Of a stretch of DNA of 64,000 nt, positions 1 through 8,611 are shown piece after piece. This DNA comes from JAHEFT01 sp963766195 (lineage in GTDB: Bacteria > Pseudomonadota > Gammaproteobacteria > Xanthomonadales > SZUA-36): contig CAVXYY010000008.1 in NCBI GenBank assembly GCA_963766195.1, positions 62,001 through 126,000 of the forward strand, written 5' to 3'. The notes below the pieces were generated by a model. It saw only the letters and a list, made by a program, of their open reading frames with translations, made no database searches and was not told where the DNA came from. The stretch's first letter is position 1. Each line of letters opens with the position of its first letter. Both the position numbers and the translations under genes were made by a program.

Positions 1-684
1 TACGAGGACGGTGAGAGCATCTATGACATTGATTTCACGTTCCACGAAGGTGTCGAGCGTCACCCCGAGGGTTGCGGGTTCAAGCTGATCGATCACCTGA
101 CCCACAACGTGTACCGGGGACGGATGGACTACTGGGCCAAATTTTACGAGCGCCTGTTCAATTTCCGGGAAATCCGCTACTTCGACATCAAGGGCGAATA
201 CACCGGCCTGCTGTCCAAGGCGATGACGGCGCCGGACGGCAAGATCCGGATTCCGCTGAACGAAGAGTCCACCCAGGGATCCGGGCAGATCGAAGAATTC
301 CTGATGCAGTACAACGGCGAGGGTATCCAGCATATCGCGTTGATCTGTGATGACCTGCTGGCCTGCTGGGATCGCCTCAAGGAGAGAGGCATGCCCTTCA
401 TGACACCGCCGCCGGCGACCTATTACGAGATGCTGGACGAGCGTCTGCCGGGGCATGGCGAGCCGGTGGATGAACTGCAGTCACGCGGCATTCTGCTGGA
501 TGGTTCTACCCAGGACGGTGATCCGCGGTTACTGCTGCAAATTTTTTCCCAGACGATGATAGGCCCGGTGTTCTTTGAATTCATCCAGCGCAAGAAAGAC
601 GAGGGCTTCGGAGAAGGAAACTTCACCGCGCTGTTCAAATCCATGGAGCGCGACCAGATTCGCCGTGGTGTGATTAAGTCGTAG
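1..684 (+). CDS. hppD: 4-hydroxyphenylpyruvate dioxygenase, C-terminal part (5' end outside window)
   Basis: Converts 4-hydroxyphenylpyruvate to homogentisate in tyrosine degradation, using a non-haem Fe(II). The frame is open from base 1, so the gene starts upstream of the window. About 227 residues are visible of a protein usually near 360. The three expected iron ligands are recognisable: a His in DHLTHNVYRGRM near the start, a His in QHIALICDD, and a Glu in FFEFIQR near the end. The C-terminus is the usual family tail. The TAG stop (682-684) lies inside a palindromic repeat (gTAGgagcg), so the repeat sits directly on the gene end. Family assignment is firm; the N-terminal domain cannot be assessed. 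Confidence 0.95.
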   Translation, partial: YEDGESIYDIDFTFHEGVERHPEGCGFKLIDHLTHNVYRGRMDYWAKFYERLFNFREIRYFDIKGEYTGLLSKAMTAPDGKIRIPLNEESTQGSGQIEEFLMQYNGEGIQHIALICDDLLACWDRLKERGMPFMTPPPATYYEMLDERLPGHGEPVDELQSRGILLDGSTQDGDPRLLLQIFSQTMIGPVFFEFIQRKKDEGFGEGNFTALFKSMERDQIRRGVIKS

Positions 685-820
685 GAGCGGATTTATCCGC
701 GATGGAGCGGCCATGCCGCGATATCGTGGCCATGGGCCACTCCTACATTCGTGGACATGGCCCGCTCCAACACGCGATTGTTGATCCACGCCATTTTCGC
801 GAATTGAATTCGCTCCTACA
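681..820. repeat. Cluster of REP-like palindromic repeats
   Basis: The stretch begins gtaggagcggatttatccgcg and ends with the inverted counterpart ttcgcgaattgaattcgctcctac. Between them lie two more half-elements of the ggccatgg type (near 703-745 and 750-770). Each arm carries its own inner palindrome (gcgg-atttat-ccgc, cggccatgccg). The same family occurs at 10319, 12227, 12799 and 26370. Here at least three arms are nested, unlike the simple two-arm copies elsewhere. This resembles REP/BIME-type intergenic repeats of Gammaproteobacteria; no RAYT transposase is in the window. Confidence 0.8.
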
Positions 821-828
821 ATAATGGA

Positions 829-2233
829 ATGACCAGGCTGTCTCTTATCGACGGCGGTTTTCTGCTGACCGAGTCACACCACAGCCCGAAACATGTCGCT
901 GGCCTTGATGATGTTCCAGTTGCCCAAAGGAAAGGGTGCGGCCTGGTTGCGATCGAATGCTGAACGAAATGAAGCAATGGCCGCCGTGTTTTCCGTTCAA
1001 CCAGAGACTGAAAACACAGCCGGGCCCTTTGTATGAACTGGAGCCTGATCCGCGGCTTCGAAATCGAATTACCACGTGCGCCACACCGTGTTGCCCCGTC
1101 CCGGGAAATGACCGGCAGCTTCTCGACGTGGTGGCGCGCATGCACGCCAACCTGCTGGACCGGGATCGGCCCCTTTGGGAGTTCCACCTGGTGGAGGGGC
1201 TTGTCCAGGACGCCGCTTTGCGTTCTACATCAAGATGCACCACGCTGCTGGCCGACGGAATCACCTTCGGGCGCTGGCTGGAGAATTCTTCAGCGACGTC
1301 AGCCGATGACCTGGGCACGCCGCCGATCTGGGCGCACGAGGAAAGTCCCGGCGAGCGAGGAAGAGACCGGCATCAATTACCTGCAGATGGTCTTCGATGG
1401 CGTGCCAGGCTGCTGGGTGGCGGAATCAGAACGGCACTGGGCGTTGCCAGGTTGAGCGCGAAAATCCTGCAGCGCCGCTTTTGGGAGGGCGATTCCCGTC
1501 ATCGCTCTGCCGTTTTCCGCACCAAAAACGCCGATCAATGTCATGCCCGGTGCGGCGAGAAAAATCTCGATCGCGTCCTATTCCTCTCAAGGCCGTCAAG
1601 GCCATTGGCAAAGCGCAGGGCGCCAGCATCAATGACGTGATCATGACGCTGTGCGACATTGCCGTCAGCCGCTACTTCGATCTGCACGACGATACGCCGG
1701 ATGGCCCACTGGTGGCCTACATGCCGGTCAATATCCGCACTTCCGGAGGAAGAAGGCGGACGGCAACCTGGTGACTCTGTTGCAGGTCAAGCTGGCGTCC
1801 AACCACGACTGATCCGCTGGCCACTTTGCGGGAGGTGCGAAAATCGATTATTTCGGCCCGCGAGGTTTACTCCGGCGCTTCCCGCGAAGCCGTGCAGTAC
1901 TATGCCCTGATGGTTGCCCTGGTGTCACTCGCCGAGGAAATGCTGGGTCTGCACAAGGTTTTCCGGCCGGTGGAAAACCTTGTTATCTCCAACGTGCCCG
2001 GTTCGCGTGAAAAGCTTTTCTTCAGGGGCGCCGAGATAATCGGCTTGTACCCGGTCAGCACCCTGCCGCCGATGACTGCGCTTAACGTGACGGTGTGCAG
2101 TTACGCCGGCACGATGTATTTTGGCCTGATTGCAGGCCGCACCGCGGTGCCCGACCTGGATGTGCTGACTTCGTATATCAATGACGCATTCATCGAACTG
2201 GCCGAAGCGACCGGCGTGCCGGTCCGTCACTGA
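829..2233 (+). pseudogene. Wax ester synthase/diacylglycerol acyltransferase (WS/DGAT), multiply frameshifted
   Basis: WS/DGAT enzymes esterify acyl-CoA to fatty alcohols or diacylglycerol to make storage lipid. The typical family start (MTRLSLIDGGFLL) opens at ATG 829. Successive blocks in different frames give family segments in order: FQLPKG, LLDVVARMHANLLDRDRPLWEFHLVEGL, a His-His-Ala followed by LADGITFGRW (catalytic HHxxxDG with one extra base near 1244), ASINDVIMTLCDIAVSRYF, VAYMPVNIRTS, and from 1826 an uninterrupted C-terminus with NLVISNVPGS and GLYPVSTLPPMTALNVTVCSY. I count at least six frame changes in 1.4 kb. Residue conservation between the breaks is high, so this is either a very young pseudogene or a locally error-rich stretch. 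It could encode a functional enzyme if the indels are artefacts. Confidence 0.8.
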
Positions 2234-2284
2234 ACCCTTAGCGGCTTAACATTTACCTTGCCTGATCTTGTACATGGCCGGTTG

Positions 2285-3352
2285 ATGCCATATCTTGCAA
2301 CCATGAGTATTGCATCCGAACACCTGGTAGAAATCCGCGAACTGGTCAAAGACCACCTGGCCCACCAGCACGAGCGCAAACTGACCGCAGATCGTGAACA
2401 GCTGCTTATGGCGCAGATCCGGGAACGGCTTGCCACGGAAAACGCCGTGCTGGTTGCTCATTACTACACGCAGGACACGGTGCAGGACCTGGCCGAGGAA
2501 ACCGGCGGTATCGTCAGTGATTCACTGGAAATGGCCCGTTTTGGCAAGGACCACGCGGCGCAGACCCTGGTCGTGGCCGGCGTGAAATTCATGGGTGAGA
2601 CGGCCAAGATACTGACCCCGCACAAACGCGTGCTGATGCCCACGCTGGAAGCCACCTGTTCGCTGGATATCGGCTGCCCGATCGACGAATTCTCGACATT
2701 TTGCGATCAACACCCGGACCGGACCGTGGTCGTTTATGCCAATACATCGGCAGCAGTGAAAGCACGTGCGGACTGGGTAGTCACCTCGAGCATCGCCAAG
2801 GATGTGGTTTCTCATTTGCATGCAAAGGGCGAAAAAATCCTGTTCGCTCCGGATCGACACCTGGGCGCTTATATCCAAAGCGTGACCGGGGCTGACGTGC
2901 TGGTCTGGGACGGCGCCTGCATCGTGCACGAGGAATTCAAAGCTGACGGGATCCGGCGCCTGGTGGAAGAACATCCCGACGCCGCCGTGCTGGTCCACCC
3001 CGAATCTCCTGCGTCCGTGATCGAACTCGCCGACCGGGTCGGGTCCACCACGCAGATCATCGCGGCAGCGGTCGAAATGGATAACCCGAAATTCATCGTG
3101 GCCACGGACCAGGGGATATTCCACACCATGCAAAAAGCCGTGCCGGACAAGGAGTTGATCATCGCTCCCACGGCCGGGCACGGGGCTACCTGCTACAGCT
3201 GCGCCAATTGCCCGTGGATGGCGATGAACGAACTGGAAGCGCTGGCCGCGGTATTCGATGTCGGCGGCAACGAGGTGTTTGTCGACCCGGCGCTGGGCGA
3301 GCGGGCCATGGTGTCGCTGAACCGGATGCTGAATTTCAAGAAGACCATCTAG
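2285..3352 (+). CDS. nadA: Quinolinate synthase
   Basis: Condenses iminoaspartate with dihydroxyacetone phosphate to quinolinate in de novo NAD synthesis, using a [4Fe-4S] cluster. The chain aligns along its whole length with E. coli NadA as I remember it: VAHYYT near the N-terminus, ETGGIVSDSLEMARFG, VVAGVKFMGETAKIL, EATCSLDIGCP, YANTSAAVKARADWVVTSS, VHPESP, and SCANCPWMAMN near the C-terminus. The cluster cysteines are in ATCSL, GACIVH and the SCANC segment. The start is uncertain: ATG 2285 and ATG 2303 are both in frame, a TTG at 2258 is also possible, and none has a clear ribosome-binding site. It ends 48 bases before the convergent kinase gene. Confidence 0.95.
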   Translation: MPYLATMSIASEHLVEIRELVKDHLAHQHERKLTADREQLLMAQIRERLATENAVLVAHYYTQDTVQDLAEETGGIVSDSLEMARFGKDHAAQTLVVAGVKFMGETAKILTPHKRVLMPTLEATCSLDIGCPIDEFSTFCDQHPDRTVVVYANTSAAVKARADWVVTSSIAKDVVSHLHAKGEKILFAPDRHLGAYIQSVTGADVLVWDGACIVHEEFKADGIRRLVEEHPDAAVLVHPESPASVIELADRVGSTTQIIAAAVEMDNPKFIVATDQGIFHTMQKAVPDKELIIAPTAGHGATCYSCANCPWMAMNELEALAAVFDVGGNEVFVDPALGERAMVSLNRMLNFKKTI

Positions 3353-3399
3353 GATCGGACACTGTTTGGAATGAGTCGCGGACTCTGTCCGCCCCTGTG

Positions 3400-4731
3400 T
3401 CAGGATGCGGGCAGGTCCAGGGTTACCCTGAGGCCGCCGAGATCACCGTCGCCCAGCTCGAGAGAACCGCCATAAAGGTTGGCGATGTCGAGCACGATAC
3501 CCAGGCCATGGCCATGACCTGGCTGCGATTCATCAAGTTTCCGGCCCCTGCGCAAGACGTCTTGTTGATCCTCCCGGGCTATGCCGGGGCCGTCGTCCTC
3601 GATGATCAGTTTCAGACGATCTGCTTCTACCTCGCACCAGATCGTCACCTCGCTTTTCGCCCATTTGCAGGCGTTATCAAGCAGGTTGCCCACCATTTCT
3701 TCCAGGTCCTGGGCCTCACCGCGAAACCACTTGTCTTCCTTGCACAGCAGCTGAATATCCAGGTGACGGTCATTGTAGATGTGCCCGACCGCGTAAATGA
3801 GGTCCTCGATCACTGAGCGCACGCTCGTGCGGTAACCGATGGCGTCCTTCTTGCCATATATCCGCGCCCGCGACAGGTAATGGTCGATACTGCCGGCGAT
3901 GATGTGCGTCTGCTCGAGGATGAGCTGGCCCTGCCTGCTCTCCATGGTGCGCGCTTCGTTACGGATCACTGTAAGCGGGTTCTTCACCGTGTGCGCCAGA
4001 TCGCCCAGCTGGTTACGCGCACGCTTCAGCAGCATCTCGTTGTGGTCCAGCACGAAATTGAGCTCGTCCACCAGCGGCTGCACGTCGGAGGGAAAATTCT
4101 GCGACAACCGGTGCGTCGTGCCGGACCTGATTTCGCTGATCTCCTGCCGGATCGCCCGCAGGGGTTTCAGCGCCACCCGCACCTGAACCACCACGGCTAT
4201 CGAGAGGCCGATAGCCAGCACCAGGAAGCTCGTCAGCACGTGTTCTCCGTAGTCATGCACATCGTCGGTGATCTGGAACTGCGGCGCCGTTGCGACGAAG
4301 GTCAGGGAGCCCGGCTCTGTCGCGTAGGCAACGTGCACCACGTTGGCGCGTAATTTCTGTTCATCCGGGCCGAAAACCTCTTGAACAGAGTGGTTTTCGT
4401 CAAGCGCGGTTGCGCGCATATCGAGTTGTTCCTCACCCAGGGAGTACGACTTCAAGAGTAGCGTCTCACCGCTTGACACTTGCCAGTACCAACCCGAGTT
4501 CGGCCGGTGGAAACGCGGATCTGTAGGCTCACGGTGCAGGGCTACCCGCCCCTCGTCATCGGTGTACACTGCGGCGATCAATTCTTCGACGTGTGTGAAC
4601 ACGTGCGCGTCGTAGTGTTCCTCTATGTGGTCCTGGTATAACCGGGCCAGCAGGATTGCCGTGGCCAGCAGGGCGAGGATGATCCAGAAGATCGACAGGG
4701 AGATGATCCGCCTGATCAGCGACTTATGCAT
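3400..4731 (-). CDS. Sensor histidine kinase, PhoQ-like
   Basis: Membrane-bound sensor kinase of a two-component system. Transmembrane helices lie at about residues 10-30 and 165-188, with a periplasmic sensor of about 135 residues between them. A HAMP-like linker follows, then the phospho-acceptor box GDLAHTVKNPLTVIRNEA with His247. The ATPase part has the N box NLLDNACKWA, G1 box DDGPGI and G2 box GHGHGLGI. The layout and the H box resemble PhoQ. The ATG at 4729-4731 overlaps the last 8 bases of the regulator gene, so the two are translated together. The signal is unknown; PhoQ relatives sense divalent cations and membrane stress, but the periplasmic domain here gives no direct support for that. 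Confidence 0.9.
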   Translation of the reverse strand: MHKSLIRRIISLSIFWIILALLATAILLARLYQDHIEEHYDAHVFTHVEELIAAVYTDDEGRVALHREPTDPRFHRPNSGWYWQVSSGETLLLKSYSLGEEQLDMRATALDENHSVQEVFGPDEQKLRANVVHVAYATEPGSLTFVATAPQFQITDDVHDYGEHVLTSFLVLAIGLSIAVVVQVRVALKPLRAIRQEISEIRSGTTHRLSQNFPSDVQPLVDELNFVLDHNEMLLKRARNQLGDLAHTVKNPLTVIRNEARTMESRQGQLILEQTHIIAGSIDHYLSRARIYGKKDAIGYRTSVRSVIEDLIYAVGHIYNDRHLDIQLLCKEDKWFRGEAQDLEEMVGNLLDNACKWAKSEVTIWCEVEADRLKLIIEDDGPGIAREDQQDVLRRGRKLDESQPGHGHGLGIVLDIANLYGGSLELGDGDLGGLRVTLDLPAS

Positions 4732-5401
4732 CGGAATCGGCTTCTTTCAATTGATACCCCAGACCTCGCCGTGTCACGATCATCTCGGGATAGAACTTGC
4801 CGCGCAGCCGGTTGATCAGCACTTCGATCACGTTGGAATCGCGGTCGAAGTCCTGATCATAGATGTGTTCCGTGAGTTCGGTCTTCGAAACGACCTGGCC
4901 CTGGTGCTGCATCAGGTATTCCAGGGTTCTGTATTCCAGCGCAGTCAGGGTCACCAACTGACCCTCCTTGGTAACGCGGGCGCTGCTGGTGTCCATGACG
5001 ACCCGTCCGCAGACGCAGGTCAGGTTGGGGCTGGCGTGGCCGCTCGAGCGTCGGATCAGGGCTTCCAGCCGGGCCTGTAACTCTTCATACTCGAATGGCT
5101 TGGCCATGTAGTCATCGGCGCCGGCACGCAGGCCGGCTACTTTTTCGCGCCAGCTATGGCGTGCGGTGAGGATCAGAACCGGCACGTCGATGCCGCCCGC
5201 CCGCCAGCGTTCCAGGATGTCGATACCGTCCAGCTTGGGTAAGCCCAGGTCCAACACGACCGCGTCGTACTGTTCAGTCTGGCCTTTGAACCATCCGTCC
5301 TCACCGTCATAAGCGACGTCTATCACATAGAGAGCATGCTCCAGTGTGCTCTTTATCTGCCGGGCCAGCTCCGCATTGTCTTCGATGACAAGAACTCGCA
5401 C
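4724..5401 (-). CDS. OmpR/PhoB-family response regulator, PhoP-like
   Basis: DNA-binding regulator paired with the adjacent kinase. The receiver domain begins VRVLVIEDNAELA, with phospho-acceptor Asp51 (AVVLDLGLPKLDG) and the switch residues in LTARHSW and KPF. The C-terminal winged helix (about residues 125-222) has the usual LTALEYRTLEYLM and the recognition region SNVIEVLINRLRGK ending GYQLKEAD. I place the start at GTG 5401, because GGAGG lies six bases upstream and it gives the standard receiver N-terminus; a longer in-frame extension to 5482 lacks these. The nearby exported-protein genes at 5.6-10.2 kb are candidate targets by position only. Confidence 0.92.
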   Translation of the reverse strand: MRVLVIEDNAELARQIKSTLEHALYVIDVAYDGEDGWFKGQTEQYDAVVLDLGLPKLDGIDILERWRAGGIDVPVLILTARHSWREKVAGLRAGADDYMAKPFEYEELQARLEALIRRSSGHASPNLTCVCGRVVMDTSSARVTKEGQLVTLTALEYRTLEYLMQHQGQVVSKTELTEHIYDQDFDRDSNVIEVLINRLRGKFYPEMIVTRRGLGYQLKEADSDA

Positions 5402-5577
5402 GTTTTCCTCCGGGCGGTAGGAACTCGATATCCACAAATGATTTTGCGACAGCGACTTATTATGCACACTGACTTGAATCAATGGGTCTGCCAGGGCGAC
5501 CTTGACACACCGCTTTATGTCACCATCACGGCACTTCCCATCACACTCATGAATACATCCTGGCTTGTTGTTGCTGG

Positions 5578-5607
5578 AAATCCCGGGGCCGCGCGACCCC
5601 GGGATTT
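5578..5607. terminator. Strong GC hairpin, likely terminator of the 5648-7009 gene
   Basis: A perfect 11-base stem (aaatcccgggg / ccccgggattt) encloses an 8-base loop, about 40 bases beyond the stop of the minus-strand gene at 5648. There is no clean T-run on either side, so termination is inferred from position and stem strength. Confidence 0.55.
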
Positions 5608-5647
5608 CCTGGCTACTTATGCTCGGTTGCGCTCATTTGTAAAGCTG

Positions 5648-7009
5648 CTACTTAGCCCTTTTGCCCCCGCCTTGCGCCTTTTTAACAATGCAAATGTCGA
5701 TGTAGGTCAGGTTGTTGGCGGTGTCGATCACCGGTGTGTAAAGCGTACCCTCGTCGGTCTCCTCTTCGCTCTCCTCCTCGGCGAGCAACAAAAGGTCAGT
5801 GGGCACGGCTTCAGGAACCACCGGCGCACTGGTGACAGTTGTGGCGTCAAACAGCATGTTCTCCACACCACCATTCGGTACGAAGGTCAGGCGCCACCAG
5901 CCCGTTTTCTGCCACGGGCCGTCGTCACAATCCAGGAGGGGGTCGGGGAGGTTACGCATGCTCCAGTTGTAGCCGTGCACGAATTTGCCGCCCACGCTTT
6001 GCTCGACCGTATAGTCCACGACATTGAGATTGCAGGCATCCGACCAGCCCTCACCCGGTATGAAGGTGAAGTCCACGAACGGATAGTCCGGGGGGTACAC
6101 GGGCGGGGTGTCGCCGCTACCTTCAGGGCAAGCGTAGGTTGTGTCATCGGCCGCCGCTCTGAACAGCTTGGACAGGTAGAGATCCGCAGTGCCCGCGTTG
6201 ATGATCGCGTACGGCGACTGGTAGGCATAAGGCAGACCCTGGAAACCTAGCTCGTCTTCCGTCGTGCGCACCCCCCATTGCTCCGTGATTCCCTGTCCCG
6301 CTACGTGCCACATCTGGAATCCGAGCTGTTGGGTTACAGTCACTTCGACGTCATCTCTAACAATCACCAGAGGATCCTGGGCCAGGTCGACAAAGGGCTG
6401 GGTTTCGACCCGCAGGATCGAGTTCTCGTTCCAGCTCAACACCTCGATGCTGTCGCCCCAGTCAACATAGCGCACCATAACAGGATCTTCGGCAACCGTG
6501 ACCTGGGAACTCCAGGTGTTGGCTTCCTGCTTCTGCCAGTAGATGCGGTCCACTGTCTGATCACCGCATTTCGACACACATGCAACCGCGTCGAAGTAAA
6601 TCATGGGCTCCGTCAGGCTATTGACGCAGGAAGTATTAGGGTAGGTGTACTGATCGTCGAGTACCTCCTCGCCCTCACAACCGTACGACCAGGTCTCTCC
6701 GAGTGCTCCCTCCTCCACGTCGTAGAACGGGACGATGTCGGAGCCGGAAAATGTCACGGCCGGATAGGACAGCCGGTTGCCGGCCAATTCACCGGTATCT
6801 CTGCATGGCGGGCGGCTGCCATCGTCGCAAACCTTTTTGGCCGCAAACACGTTGCCGCTCATGGCGGCAAAAAGCAGAATTCCGGCGATACCGAGGGCTG
6901 CCGGCAAGCGGCACGGCCTAATCGCCGGTGTCATCGTGGCGGTCTTCAGCCACTTGAATAGCCGATTGCTGCGAAGAGCAGCGGGATCGGTAAAGCATAT
7001 GGTCTTCAT
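5648..7009 (-). CDS. Exported protein of unknown function, 453 residues
   Basis: I do not recognise a family. The N-terminus has a long basic region, then a hydrophobic segment (LPAALGIAGILLFAAMSG) and an alanine-type cleavage site before AKKVCDDG, so it is probably exported through Sec. The mature part is acidic, rich in Asp, Trp and Tyr, and holds about a dozen cysteines (for example VCDDGSRPPCRD, YGCEGEE, ACVSKCGD), suggesting periplasmic or extracellular disulfides. The tail has an acidic run (AEEESEEETDEG) before a basic end (KKAQGGGKRAK). The start at 7009 is chosen for the AAGGAG eight bases upstream. It is divergent from the DUF2202 gene, sharing a 198-base AT-rich intergenic region. 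Confidence 0.8.
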   Translation of the reverse strand: MKTICFTDPAALRSNRLFKWLKTATMTPAIRPCRLPAALGIAGILLFAAMSGNVFAAKKVCDDGSRPPCRDTGELAGNRLSYPAVTFSGSDIVPFYDVEEGALGETWSYGCEGEEVLDDQYTYPNTSCVNSLTEPMIYFDAVACVSKCGDQTVDRIYWQKQEANTWSSQVTVAEDPVMVRYVDWGDSIEVLSWNENSILRVETQPFVDLAQDPLVIVRDDVEVTVTQQLGFQMWHVAGQGITEQWGVRTTEDELGFQGLPYAYQSPYAIINAGTADLYLSKLFRAAADDTTYACPEGSGDTPPVYPPDYPFVDFTFIPGEGWSDACNLNVVDYTVEQSVGGKFVHGYNWSMRNLPDPLLDCDDGPWQKTGWWRLTFVPNGGVENMLFDATTVTSAPVVPEAVPTDLLLLAEEESEEETDEGTLYTPVIDTANNLTYIDICIVKKAQGGGKRAK

Positions 7010-7144
7010 GTACGTCTCCTTTTGCTGAAAGTTATTTTCTCCTCGCACCCCCGGGTTTCTTGTAAATCCGGTATCTCGTCATAATTATAAATTTTGCATG
7101 AATTTTTCTTAAATTTATCAGTGAGACCATTAATGAAAGCTGAA

Positions 7145-7161
7145 AAGGCATTTCATGCCTT
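7145..7161. promoter_or_regulatory. Inverted repeat in divergent intergenic region
   Basis: AAGGCA-tttca-TGCCTT lies in the AT-rich region between the divergent genes at 7009 and 7208. Its position suits an operator or a short RNA hairpin in a leader. This is from sequence symmetry only. Confidence 0.3.
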
Positions 7162-7207
7162 GTTAATACGGCATCACTAAACTGAACTTATTAATGAGGA
7201 GAAAGTG

Positions 7208-8260
7208 ATGAACAGACTGACGGCTTTAGCGGTTACGTTATTTATTGCACTGCTTTGCAGTGGTGTGTGCCTTGCTCAGAACGGTCCCGGTACACCGTCT
7301 GCGACCCTGAACGAGACCGAAAAGGATTACCTGCTCTTTATGCGCGAAGAGGAAAAATTGGCGCGCGATACTTACGACACGCTGTATGCCCTGTGGGGTG
7401 AGAGTACGTTTTCGACCATCGCCGGTTCTGAGCAGCAGCACATGGACACACTGCTTTCCAAGCTGGAATTTTTCGGCATCGAGGAAGAGGATCCGGTGCT
7501 TGAACCGGGCATGTTCACCAACCCCGATCTGCAGGCCCTGTACGACAAGCTGACCACAGATGGCGCTGTTTCACTGCTCGAGGCGTTCAAGGCGGGTGCG
7601 TATTTCGAAGAAACGGATATCGGGGATTTACAGTTGGCGATTGACAGTACCGTCAAGGAAACGCTGATCAAGGCCTACTCAAATCTCCAGGCCGCGTCAA
7701 ACAATCATTTGCGGGCCTTTGTCAGCCATATCGACAACCTGGGCATGGTTTATGAAGCGCAAGTGCTGGATGAAGAGGTCGTGGATGAGATTGTCGGAGA
7801 TTACAACGTGGTTCCAGGTGAGAATTTCTCCATCAATGCCGGCCTGAACGACGCCTGGTTTTACCCTGGGACCAACGGACAGGGTTTCTTCATTGCCGTG
7901 TACCCGGATCAGGAGACCGTGTTCCTTGCATGGTTCACTTTTGACACAGAGCTCCCGTCCGAGGACGCGCTGGCGAACCTCGGCTCTACCGGGCAGCGCT
8001 GGTTGACAGCGCAGGGTAGCTTCAGCGGCGCGCAGGCGGATCTTTCAGTCACTTTCACGTCCGGCGGAATCTTCGATACTGAGCTGCCGGCACCGGATAT
8101 GAGTGGCGGAGGTTCCATCCTGCTGCAATTCGATGATTGCACCAGCGGTAGTGTCACCTATGACATTCCATCGATCGATCGCGCGGGCGTCGTCCCGATC
8201 GTGCGCATCGTGACGGACAACGTCGCCCTTTGCCAGGAACTGAATGCACTTGGCCAGTAA
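7208..8260 (+). CDS. DUF2202 (ferritin-like) exported protein with C-terminal GLNDAW domain
   Basis: A signal peptide (residues 1-24, ending CLAQ) precedes two domains. Residues about 30-190 match the DUF2202 family, a ferritin-like helical fold of unknown role: LLFMREEEKLARDTYD, a Glu-Gln-Gln-His (SEQQHMD) and NHLRAFVSH hold potential metal-ligand Glu and His residues. Residues about 205-350 form a beta-rich module (INAGLNDAW, GQGFF, WFTFDT, RWLTA, FTSGGIFD, DDC, VALC) that recurs twice in the tetrahaem protein at 48350. A Cys pair (DDC...VALC) is kept in all three copies and probably forms a disulfide. ATG 7208 has GAGGAG upstream; a GTG at 7205 is in frame. A clear terminator follows at 8374. 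Confidence 0.85.
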   Translation: MNRLTALAVTLFIALLCSGVCLAQNGPGTPSATLNETEKDYLLFMREEEKLARDTYDTLYALWGESTFSTIAGSEQQHMDTLLSKLEFFGIEEEDPVLEPGMFTNPDLQALYDKLTTDGAVSLLEAFKAGAYFEETDIGDLQLAIDSTVKETLIKAYSNLQAASNNHLRAFVSHIDNLGMVYEAQVLDEEVVDEIVGDYNVVPGENFSINAGLNDAWFYPGTNGQGFFIAVYPDQETVFLAWFTFDTELPSEDALANLGSTGQRWLTAQGSFSGAQADLSVTFTSGGIFDTELPAPDMSGGGSILLQFDDCTSGSVTYDIPSIDRAGVVPIVRIVTDNVALCQELNALGQ

Positions 8261-8373
8261 GATGCCAGGTTGAAATTGTGGAACAGGCGGAAGAATAGAG
8301 CTTTCGAGGCCAGAGAGGAACCGATCTCCTCGCAGTCAGCAATTCGGTGACCCCGGAACGCTGACCACGGCTG

Positions 8374-8405
8374 GGCGCCGCACACCCCCCGTGCGGCGCC
8401 TTTTT
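8374..8405 (+). terminator. Rho-independent terminator
   Basis: Perfect 10-base stem ggcgccgcac / gtgcggcgcc with a 7-base loop, followed by TTTTT, about 115 bases after the DUF2202 gene. A near-identical terminator with similar left flank (ctgaccac) follows the next gene at 10275. Confidence 0.9.
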
Positions 8406-8445
8406 GTAACCATTCTAATACGTACGAAATAATTGAAATCTTACA

Positions 8446-8471
8446 TTCAGCTTAAGTTCAGTTTCAGCTTA
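8446..8471 (+). promoter_or_regulatory. Direct repeats TTCAGCTTA upstream of the 8612 gene
   Basis: TTCAGCTTA occurs at 8446-8454 and again at 8463-8471, with a partial copy (GTTCAG) between. The 17-base spacing resembles tandem sites for OmpR-family regulators, and a PhoP-like pair is encoded 3 kb away. This is an inference from pattern; a small hairpin (ctggg-gcaat-cccag, 8502-8516) lies between these repeats and the gene. Confidence 0.35.
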
Positions 8472-8611
8472 CGCTAATAATGCTTTTGCTAGGTTAGAAG
8501 CTGGGGCAATCCCAGTGAGTCTGTAATCTCCACTACAGGTTTTGGTTAGAACCTCATGGTTGAATTGCTCCGTAATCGATCTTTCTAGCAGTAATCGTCG
8601 AGGAGAGCGCC

